From a virus: DNA of 49,740 bases. The notes beneath the pieces are model-generated. The model was not told the DNA's origin and did not search any database. It was given only the letters and a program-made list of their open reading frames with translations. Within the stretch, counting starts at the first letter, position 1, and each line of letters begins with the position of its first letter. The position numbers and the translations under genes were made by a program. Below, piece after piece: positions 34,269 to 45,300 of the stretch. The DNA lies in the IMG/VR virus record IMGVR_UViG_3300030328_003197, positions 1 through 49,740 of that record; one strand, given 5' to 3'.

Positions 34269-36308
34269 ATGGGAACGTATAGACAACCAGATATAATTAA
34301 AAATTCTACAGGCTTGCAAAGCATGACAGCTGCGCATGCTAAATTTAATGAGGATTTACTCAAGACGTATGATTCTATGGCTAAAGCACAAGCTAGTAGA
34401 AGAGCTCAAACTCAAAAGCTTCAAGATGAATTGGAGAAAAGAAAGATAAAGGATTATGATGAATTTAATAAATCTTTAGAAGCAGCCGGAATTGATCAAT
34501 CAGATAGCACTGTCATGGAAACCGTCAAGGAATTGAGAGATGAATACTGGAAAAGAGCTGGGTCTTTAGAAAACGAGGATAAAGATTATATGTCATACTT
34601 AAGAAGTTTACCTGAGCAAATAGCTAATGGTGTTCAAATATCTGATGCTTTATTTCAAGATTTTGATAAAACTTTAAATTTTGAACAAGGAACTCCAAAT
34701 TCAATGAATTTAGATCAAGTAGATCCTGCTCTATTAGCTATAGCTATAGATAAAAAGTTTAATGGAGGAAAAAATATTAAATTTAAAATCAATAGAGATC
34801 CAGAAAGCGCTGACTATATGAAAGGATTTTGGACAGTAGATAGAGCTTCATTGTTTGATCCAGACACAGAGGAATATATCGTAGATATAGACGGAAGCGG
34901 AGAAATCGATGATTGGGAAAAAGAATATACTTCTGGAGATTTTGGTGGTACTGAGTTTAAAATAAGTAATTCAGGGTTGATACAGCAATTTGGAGATCCA
35001 AAAAATAGACCTCAATTTTTTCCTACATTAGGGGATATGAATATAACTACTGATGTTGTTATGGAAGGGACAGATACTATTCCAGGACTTAATGAAGTTT
35101 TTACAGCAGAGACTATTACTATATATGATCCAGCAACAAATGAAGATGTTCAAACAAAAAGTTATGGTCCAGCAAGAGAAAAATTAGCTGAAAATTTAGT
35201 TAATTATAATTACACTGCTACTTTAAATGATAAAAAATATTCTACAAGTGTATGGTCTCAATCTTTAACCTATGCCTTAAATGGACTAGAAGAAACTAAC
35301 AGGAAATTAGAAGCTGGAGAATCTTTAAATGCCGTAGATGTAGAATTAAGAAAAACATTTTATGGTGACGATCAAGTATACCAGCAAGGTACAGATCCTA
35401 TAGATCAATTTAAAGAAGGAGGAACAACCTCTTTCGGTCCATATATTGGTTACATGAATAATAGCCAAACTCAAAACAATAATCAAGTTCAATGGCAAAG
35501 AAAAGTTTTAGGTTTAGGTCACAGTCAAATGATATTAGACAATCCAGCATATAACAAGCAAGATGTTGAACACTCAAGAAAACCTCATAAAGCAGGAAGT
35601 AAAAAGCAATATAAGCAAACTGCAAGTGAAAAAAATCAAAAGGTTTGGCAAAATCGTTACAATATAAATTACAGTAAAGCAAAAGATTACTATAGTGATA
35701 ATGATAATCTTGGACCAAACGTTGCAGGTCACCACAAAAAAGGAGATGCTGTTAATGATTTAGTTAAAGTATTAAACACTCAAGTACCAGGAGGTAAAAC
35801 TGGTTATTACGTTGGTAGTGATTTATTGCTTGCTCCAGGTGGAGGTAAAACTATACAGGAAATCGCCACAATGAGACAGAATGGTAAAAAGGTGGGTAAA
35901 TATTTTACAAAAGCTGCAGCTGATAAATTTGGTTTTGGTAGTTTAGACGAAGCTATTGATTGGGCTGTAGGTCCAGGTAGCACTACGGTTTATAATACTG
36001 ATAACCCAAGTAGTGTTCAAGACGGTGTTGTAGACGCTAGTCTTTATGATACACCTGAAGCATTCGCAACACTAATGACAGACGCTGCGAAAATAGCTCC
36101 ACAACAAAGACAAAGTCTTAACACTCCGCAAGCTCAATACCACGCTTTTGTTCAAGATGAAATACGAATGAAAATGAGAACTTTAACAGGAACTAAAGAG
36201 CAAAAAGCAGCTAAAATTAAACAGTTTAAAAAAGATAATTGCTTAGCCGATTACAGCACTAGTCAAGGTAAAAAATGTTTTGCAAAATGGCAAAAAAATA
36301 ATCCGTAA
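34269..36308 (+). CDS. internal virion protein with EF-hand-like loop
   Basis: 679 residues. The N-terminal ~100 are charged helix (KLQDELEKRKIKDYDEFNK). Residues 206-217, DIDGSGEIDDWE, fit the 12-residue EF-hand loop with ligands at positions 1, 3, 5, 7, 9 and 12. The centre is Gln/Asn-rich (NNSQTQNNNQVQWQRK), the C-terminal part is mixed, and it ends in a basic segment with two cysteines (DNCLADYSTSQGKKCFAKW). Its place between the membrane-active internal protein and the giant suggests a cargo/ejection protein. No enzyme motif is seen. Confidence 0.6.
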   Translation: MGTYRQPDIIKNSTGLQSMTAAHAKFNEDLLKTYDSMAKAQASRRAQTQKLQDELEKRKIKDYDEFNKSLEAAGIDQSDSTVMETVKELRDEYWKRAGSLENEDKDYMSYLRSLPEQIANGVQISDALFQDFDKTLNFEQGTPNSMNLDQVDPALLAIAIDKKFNGGKNIKFKINRDPESADYMKGFWTVDRASLFDPDTEEYIVDIDGSGEIDDWEKEYTSGDFGGTEFKISNSGLIQQFGDPKNRPQFFPTLGDMNITTDVVMEGTDTIPGLNEVFTAETITIYDPATNEDVQTKSYGPAREKLAENLVNYNYTATLNDKKYSTSVWSQSLTYALNGLEETNRKLEAGESLNAVDVELRKTFYGDDQVYQQGTDPIDQFKEGGTTSFGPYIGYMNNSQTQNNNQVQWQRKVLGLGHSQMILDNPAYNKQDVEHSRKPHKAGSKKQYKQTASEKNQKVWQNRYNINYSKAKDYYSDNDNLGPNVAGHHKKGDAVNDLVKVLNTQVPGGKTGYYVGSDLLLAPGGGKTIQEIATMRQNGKKVGKYFTKAAADKFGFGSLDEAIDWAVGPGSTTVYNTDNPSSVQDGVVDASLYDTPEAFATLMTDAAKIAPQQRQSLNTPQAQYHAFVQDEIRMKMRTLTGTKEQKAAKIKQFKKDNCLADYSTSQGKKCFAKWQKNNP

Positions 36309-36319
36309 TTAAATATTAT

Positions 36320-39300
36320 ATGGCAGAAGATCTAGAAGTAGAAGAGTTTGTAGAAGATAATACTCAGACTGACTCACCGTGTCCGGAATGTCCTGATGGA
36401 AGTTCACCAGGAAGAGATCCAGATGGTAATTGTTTACCATGCGCTCCGGAAGGAACCGTAGTGACTAAAGATGAACGTGGACAAGAAGTTAGTGTTAAAA
36501 ATCAAGCTGTAGCAGATGAAATAGAAGGGAAAAAAGCTTTAGCTAGATTAGACAAAGCTGAAGGTAAAAAACCTGAAAATCAAGCTCAAGAAGGTTTAGA
36601 TGAACTAAACACAATCGTGGACAACGTTGTAAGTAAAGTTGGGGATGATGCCGATTATGAACTAAATGATTGGGAAACAAACTTGATAGAGCTTTCTACC
36701 ATGCAAGACGAGGAAGGTTCTACTGTGGTTCTAGATAACGGAGAAAGGGTTTATAATCCGTTAAACGAAATAAATCAAACTAAATTAAAGCAAGTTGTTT
36801 CACAAGCTTCAAATGGGGTTAGGATTCCTGCTTCTCCAGAAAACTTAGGATTATTAGAAACTTATGGATATACTTTTATTGAGGTAACTCCTGAACTTAG
36901 ACATGCGGGTGTAACTTATGAATATATATTAGAATTAGGTAATATAAATAACTCTCCTAACGTTGTTAAAAAAATTCCAATAGATAAGTCTTCTTCTTCG
37001 GCAGATCAAGAAAAACCTTTAACTCCTGAGGGAGTGCAACCTAGTGAGTTAAGACAACAAAGTGAATCATTCCAAGAAGATATTCAAAGTCAACTTCCTC
37101 AACCAAGCGAGGAAGAGGTTACTGCTAATTTAGATGTCCTAGCTTCAACTATGCAGACGACTGAGAATGAAAAGTGGTTTATGATACAGAATAATGTTGG
37201 TGTTATAAATGATTATCGTCAAGAGGAGGGAAATGAAGCTATAATTATAGACCCTGATGGAAATATTATTGGTACGGCTGGTGTTCCTTTAGGAAATACG
37301 CAAACTCCTCAAAGAATGCCTGAAAATGTTTTAGAAGAAATTACTGAGTTATTGATTAGCGGTCCTGATGCTATACAGCCTAGTAGACAAACATTATATT
37401 ATTTAGGGTTAGTACAGTTTGAGGATGATAGATGGATGAATCAAGAGGAAAAAGAAGCAGAAGAAGAAATGCTTACTAGTCAAACTGGATTCACTGAAAC
37501 TCCACAAGAAGGATTAAATAACTTAATGATAGAAACTTTAAATCAACCTAGATTTGAAGGAGTACTTCGGTATGTTATAGATAACGACGCACAGGTTACT
37601 AGAAGAGATAATCTTTATAATATAATGGGTGTTGATGAAAAAGGAGAACTAACTAAATCAAGGATTGATGGTACTACCCCTATGTTTAACGGTAAACCTT
37701 TTGATCCCGCAAAAGGAACACCACTACAACAAGCAGCTTATATTCAGCAAAAACAAACCTTAGACGGAATACAAAAGTCTTTTCTTCCTGTTACTTGGGA
37801 TTTAGAATACGCAGCAGACATGAAGTATAAAATGGCTCATGCCTCAAGCGTAGAAGAATTTGAAGATTTACAATCAGAATGGAAATCATATATTCAAAAA
37901 CAAGACGTTGATGGTGTTGAAGAAGACACCGAAATGCTTTATAATCCTCAAACTGGTAACTTATTTAGAAGAGATGAAATAGATCCGGAAGATATTACTA
38001 AGTATAATCTTATCCCACTAGAACAGTTTGTACAGTCAGAATTTAGGTTTACTGATGAAGATCAATTACTCGAAAACATCATGGATCAATCCTTTGATTT
38101 AATTGCTGCTGCAAAGCTAATGTCCGAATCAGATAATTTTGGGTTTCAAGCGACTGCATGGAATAGAGATCTTATAGGTATAATTAATAAAATAGCAGAC
38201 CAAGGAAGTTTAGATGGACTCAAGACGGACAAGAGGTCTCCGTTTATAGGGAAATTAAAAAAGTTCCATTTTCCTGACAGTCCAATTGAACACCAATGGA
38301 ACAACTTAATAAACAAACTAACAGTTACGTCTAGAGCTTATTTAATGAACTTTGATCCATTAACCTTAGAAAGAGATGGTACAGCAGATGGTTTTACAGA
38401 TAGAGCTGCTGAATGGTTAGGAGTGGATAACGTGTCTCCTGATGAAGAAAAAACTGTCTGGGCTAATCATTTTCAAGAAGATTTTCCAGAATTGTGGAAC
38501 AGCATGACACAGGTGGAAAGAGATGCTTTTTATGAAAGTAGTGCATGGAGAAGCTTTGGGCAAGGAAGTTTTGATTTTGCAATTATAGCTGCAGAGTTTT
38601 TATTAACTAGAAAGTTAGTTGGTGGTACTTTAACTAGAATACTTTATGGAGACGCAAAGTACGGGTTTACAGGTTTAAGAGGAATAGCTGCTCAAGCTAA
38701 AACTGGAAGTAGTTATAACGCTTTAGCAATAAAAGTTGGAGCTGGAAATGGTGGTAAAGCTACTAAAAGCATGATTGACTGGAGCATGTATTATGCTGAA
38801 GAAGTAGGTATTGTAGCAGCTAATGATGTTATATGGCAAGAGGAAATGAATCCATTTTATTTTCCTATAGGTATTGCTACTATGAGAACAGTATTGAATA
38901 GAGCTCCTGCTGGTTTCTTATCTAAATTAGATGATCCTAAATGGGTTAAAGCTAATCCTGCAAAAGCCACTCAGTTAAAGAAAATACATAACGTATTAAA
39001 AGTAACAGGTTTTCCAGCTACATTAGAAGAAGCTGCAGTTCAAGCAAAAGCTATAGTTACTGGTGCTGGTACTTTAAAGACTGGTGGTTTCTTTGAAGGA
39101 CTTGGGCACGCTATCGAAAACCCAGACGATTCCGGTTTAATTGCAGAAGCTTTTTTAAACTTTGTTGACCCTAAGGATTGGGCTAATACAATGGGGTTTT
39201 TAGTTGCTAATAGATTACTTTTACCAGACAAAGCAAATAGGGCAATGTTTAATAAATTTAAACTTGATGCTAGAAGATTATTAGATGTTGATAGAAGAAG

Positions 39301-42300
39301 CTTTGCAAGTACTCTAGGTGGTAGTAGAAAGTCTTTTTACGATCCTAAAACTCCTTTAGGAACTAGAACTCGTAATATTGATAACGCTGCCTCTAAAGCA
39401 AAGAAAAGCAGAGGGCTTAATATTGGTGATGAGAGTAATTCTGATAGAATTTATGAAAGCATTAAAAACGATTTTAAACAATTAGGGATTTCAATTAGTG
39501 AGATAAAAGGTAAGAGCTTGCAAGAGATTGGAGAGCTAATGAGATCTAAAGCTAATGAGAAAAACAATGGAGAAGGGGTTAGTAATCCTGACGTAGCAGC
39601 AATGACCAAAATTTATGACTTCCTACAAGGTGGAGGAGTTACTGTTGAAAGTCTAGTTAACCATCACGAAATTAGTACTGCACAAAACTTTTCTCACGCT
39701 GTTAATGAGACTCAAGCGGCCATGCACTTGTATGATAAAAGTAACGCTGCTGGAGCATACGATCCAGATGATTTTGCAAAAACAGCTGTTGGACAAAAAC
39801 AAGGATGGGTACCTAACTCTAGAGAGTTACAATTTATAGGTAATACTAGTAACAACGCTTTAAAAGTAATGTTAAACGAAGCAGGATGGACTGAAACTCA
39901 AATTTCACAATGGTTAGGTAAATGGACTGCTGTAGCAGAAAATATACAAGCTGCTACTTTTAGATATGGGTTTAAAGCTGGTTCTCCAGAACAACAACAA
40001 TACATAAGAAATGAGCAAAAATATACTAATTTAGTAGATATATTAGCGGTAGCTAAGGAAGAGTTTAAAAACAATCCTAACAGTGTTAATACATTAAATC
40101 TTGAAACAGCTCAAAGTAAAGTTGATGCTCAATTAAAAAAACAGATTGATTTAATAACTGAACAAAAGAAAAGGACGAAAGAACAAGGAGAAGAGTTTCT
40201 TAACAAAGCCCAAGAAGAAGGAACAGAGGTTTATGAAACTACAGCAGAATTAATGGCAAGAATTGATGAGTTAGCTGCAAACGATCCAGCTATGGCACCA
40301 GAGTTAATGCGATTAAAAAGAAAAGTTGAATATGAAAAACAATTTACTGTTGAAGATAATCAAAAACTAGATGATTTAGATTACGAAATTGAACAAGCTG
40401 ATTTAGCAGGGGATTTAGATCTTTTAAAAGATTTGCAAGCACAGAAACAACTTATAATAGATAACGCTGCAGATGTAGGTTCTAAAGGGTTCTCATTACC
40501 TAACGGTGTTAGTATAGTTAACAAAGAGTATATCGGTAACGAGCTTAAAACCATGATGAACGCGAGAATAGGTGATTGGGCCACTGGTCAACATGAAAAT
40601 GTTCACCATTGGGTTAACGATATAATGCGTCAAAAAGGTTGGAAAACAGCTGAAGGTAAATGGGTGCGAGGTGGACAAATTAAAGCTAGAGAGTTTGTAA
40701 AAAAATTCAAGAATCTTCTTACTGAACCTCAACGAAAAATAATTTTACAACGCTTATCTAAAGACGGTAGTTATCAAAGAGATCCTCAAGGAAGTATAGA
40801 ATGGTTAAATTATTATGCTGAGGCTTTACTTAATGGTGAATTAGACTATGGTTATAATGATATTAAGCAAATGGCTGATTTAATTGGATCAGAACTTAAA
40901 GCAGGAGCTAAACAAATGGGTATGTCAGATGCAGAGTTTGAACTATCTCCTGAAGGTATGATGAACTTTCTGTTAGGTTACGCTGCAGATACGCGTAAAG
41001 GAGGAATGTCTTACAGAAACAAGGTTATGGCGGTAATGGCTGGTAAAAAAGTGGATCTATCTGACAAAGACGTTAAAGAGGTTGAAGCTACAGTTGAGGA
41101 TCTTGAAGGTAAAGTTATTGAATGGAGCGAAGAGTTAAAGGAATTTGAAGCTAAAAAGAAAGAATTAATAAAAGAAAAGTCTAAGGCTAGTTATCAGTAC
41201 ATGGCTGGCGACATGACTAAAGAAGATTATCAAGACAGAATAGATGGTTTGAATTTGAAAATCAAATTAGCTAAAGACATGATTTCAAATGTTTCTGATA
41301 AAGATAGCTCGTTAGAGATAAGAATAAGAAACGCAAAGAATATGGAGATAATAAAAGATCTAAGTATTCCTCAATTTGATTCTAGAAGAGTTAGAGCTGA
41401 CAACCAATTGTTTGAAGATAACCAAGGTATTTTGCAAGAAGAAAGAGCTAAATATAATCCTAATTTAGGAGAAGGTATTACTAGATCTGACTGGAATGCG
41501 CAAATATATTCCTATTATACCGATGCTGTGAAGAGTTATACTCCTAGTAAAGGTGCTTTTTCCACTTATTTAAAATCTACTTTAAACCACAAGTTAGGAA
41601 ATTATATTGATAAAAACTTAGACAAACTAACTAAAGATTCGGGCGAATACCACAAGAAAAGACCTGATCAGCAAGTAAGCTCTGGTGGTGATGAAATGAC
41701 AAACGCATGGGATATAACCATGCAACAGATTGATAAAGGTTATTTAACTGAAGGTTCTCCTGATGTTACGATAGATTACGATATTGGTGGAAATAAAGGT
41801 TCTGTATCAAAAGGAAATAATAGAGATTATAGTCTTTCTGGAGCTGACGCGAACAAGATTTTATCTGAAGAATTTAATATGAATACCAACGAGATGATTG
41901 GCATGATAAATGAGGCTTTAGGTAAATTAGGTTTGGAAAACTTTACAATGAAAGGTTTACATACTGAAAAAATCACTCTTGAAGATGGAACGGAAATGCC
42001 TTTAGGAAGAGCTTTAGAAATGAGTATTAGAGAGCAATTTGGACCAGAAATACATACGGCTAAAGATGGAGGATTGAAATGGGGAGCAAAAGAAAAAGAA
42101 CATTGGAAGACTTTTTTAAATGAACATTGGGAAACTATATATCAACTTTTACCTGAAAACTTAACTAGTGAATCTTTTACTACTAGAGGAGGTCAATCAA
42201 CTGGAGTACGAAACGTATTATTAAATGAGTTTTATACTCAAAAAGATAGAGTAGGTGCAGGACAAGGTTTTTCTGATAAAGGAGTTGGTTCTAAATGGCA

Positions 42301-45300
42301 AGAAAAAAATCCTGTTGATTTTAAAAGTAATATAGATAAAGAAAACTTTATTGCTTTCGTAATGGGAGGTAAGAATAGATTGGAAGCTATATTAAACGAA
42401 ATGGCTAAAACAACTGGTAATCAACTTGCTAGACAAACTAAAGACGCTGCAACCCAACAAAAAATACTACAACAAGGTATAGATAATCCCGAATATGAAA
42501 AATATACTGAAGAGCAATTCTTAAATAATGTTGAGGCTCAGTTAAGATCTGGTATGAGTAAGATGGCTGATTCTGAAGGAAGAATATTATTTTCAGAAGA
42601 AATGCAACAGAAAGGTTATGATGAAGTAGCTGAAGCAGTGTTGGTATTCAATGATTACAACCAAAAACATAAACCTGTAAAAGGCAAAAATTTCTTTGAA
42701 TATTACAGGGATTGGAAAGAAGGTGATCGCGAAAATATTCCAGACTCCATGTTAGCCGATATAATGCAGGTGGATATGGATATATTACAGAAGATTCAAA
42801 CCAAAGCAGGCTCTAAAAGATTTGGACAAAAGTTTACTGATTTTGTAAGTGAAGAAGATAACATACAAAAAGTTGGAGCTAACTTTAATAGAAACGCAAC
42901 TGAAGTAAAAAGCATGCTTAAGCGTCTTGAGAAACAAAAAGCAAGTTTCTATACTGTAAAAGGTGATGATAAAATCTGGGATAAAGATGCTTTAGCAAAA
43001 TTTGATAAAACACATCAAGAGTTTTTTGAATTTGTAATGACTTCTTTTCCTGAACTAAATAAGTTCACTCAAAAAACAGGGAATAGATACGACATCACTA
43101 AGGGTAAAGAAATGCTTACTCAGATGTTTGGTATTGGATCTAGAACTACAGGTGGAAAAGATATTGATATAAGTCATAAATGGTTTAAACCAGAAAACTT
43201 TAAAGAAGCTTTAGATAATCCTAATATATCTCAAGAAGCTAAAGATTATTTTAATGCTATTGACTGGAGTCAGATAACAGCTAACAACATAGGAGCGTTT
43301 AATAAAATAAAAAGTATTTTACAAGGAACTTATTATTCGACCGAAAAAGGTGGAGGATTAAAAACTAAACCTAGTGCTGATCGACAAGAAAAAATAGATG
43401 CTATTGCTAAAGAGCTTAAACCTGAAGCACAACAAGCTTTAGGAAATCTTTATAATTTTTGGGCAACAATGAAAAATGATTTTGTTGCAAGTAAAAATAA
43501 TGGTGGTAAGGGAGATATAGCCGGACTGGAAGATGCTTTAAGTTTTGTTAAACATTTAGAACAGTTCAACTCTAATTTAGTTTATGGACCAAGAGCAATG
43601 TATAATACTAAATACTTCTATGTTACTGAAGGATATCAAGATTTTACCGTAGATAATCCTATTTATAAACAAAGATATGACGATGTATTATATGAATATA
43701 GAGATCGTGATCCTAGTGAACCAATTACGATTGGAAAGAAAACGTATGACAACTTGTTTAAATATGCTGAATATGCAGCTAAGGAATGGGCTAAGTTTAA
43801 AGGAGAACATGTATACGATTCATCTAATCAATCTTATCAAGGATATGTTGATATATTAACAGGAAACACAGCGGAAGCTCTTAGAACTAAAGATTGGGAT
43901 TTAATGGTTCAAGTGATGTCTCCAAAAAGAAATTTAGATCGCATCGATAATCTTTATGGTAGTACTTCTCCTTATAACTATACCAGATTCGTTTCTGAAA
44001 ATAAATCTATATTAGAAAACTACATAGACCCAATGACTGGTGAAACTCTACTAGAGACTGTTAGAATGAAAGCTGGTAAACGTGTTGATGAAATATTAAA
44101 TAGAGATGTAGACATAAATAAATTACTTGAAAACCCAGCTTTTAAAGATAAGTTTGACGTTGTAGCTGTTACTGATGCGTTTAATAAATATGATGCTACC
44201 TCAGTTGCATTGGTAGAAACTTTACTCAACGCTATTAGAGATCCAAAAGCTGCAGAAGCTAGTACTGAAGCTGCTAATACTCAAGCTACAGAAAGATTAA
44301 ATGACATGGGTGTTGATGTTGAAATAACAGGTTTAAGTGAAACCGAAGCAAATCACGTGACACAAATGAGTGAAGAGTTTCAAAATCATGAAGGTACTGT
44401 TGATAGAAAACTAGGTGTTCCTACTAAAGAAGTTAAGGCGGAGGTTGGAGTGATGGATAGCGTAATGGAAGAAGTTACAGCAGAAATGGCAGATTTTGAT
44501 GACGTAACAGGTTCTTCAGAGACTATAATAAAATACACTACAAAAGATGGAGTAGTACATGAAATTACTCAAGATGTATTTAATGCTAAAAAATTAGAAA
44601 TAGAAAGTGCAGACGACTTCGTGGAAGGGTCCTGGGATTACGAAGGTTTTAATAGTATGGATAGCGCTGTAGAAGGACCTGATTTTCAATATCAATTAGA
44701 CACGTGGAATAGATTAGTAAAAGAAGGAAGACCAGAAGATTATTTTTTAATTACAGCACGAGGTCCTAAAGGAAGAGAAAATTATGTTCAATGGATGAAC
44801 GACCACGGTTTTGAAGGATTTACATTAGATAATTTAATTACTACTGAAGGAACATTAATTGAAGGAGCTGGTGATCATGTTTGGGATAACAAGAAAGTTA
44901 TAATGGGATTATTACCATTAGTATCTGGTCAACGTGGTAAGTTTTATAACAAAATAAATATATCTGAAGATTATCAACCTACGATAGAAGCTTTTGAAGT
45001 GGCATTAGAATCATTAGGTTTAGCTGGAGAACAAAGACTTATTATTGAAGAAAGTTCTGAATTATTTGGTTTAGAAGATAAAACTAATGCAATAGATATA
45101 TTATTAGAAGAAAGTTTTGGAATAGATAGAATTAAAGAATATTCTGCAGTAAGAGCTCATCAAATAGGTGAAAAATCTGGTAAAAGAACAGGATTACTAG
45201 GGCCTCAATACCAAGACATGGAAGGTATGTATTATGGAATTATCTCTCCAGGTAAACAAGGGGAAGCTCAATTAAAATATTTAAATGAAAATCATTTAGA

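Noticed and set aside
43677-43859. 60-codon frame inside the giant gene
   Set aside because: Lies wholly inside the uninterrupted giant frame, with random-looking sequence.
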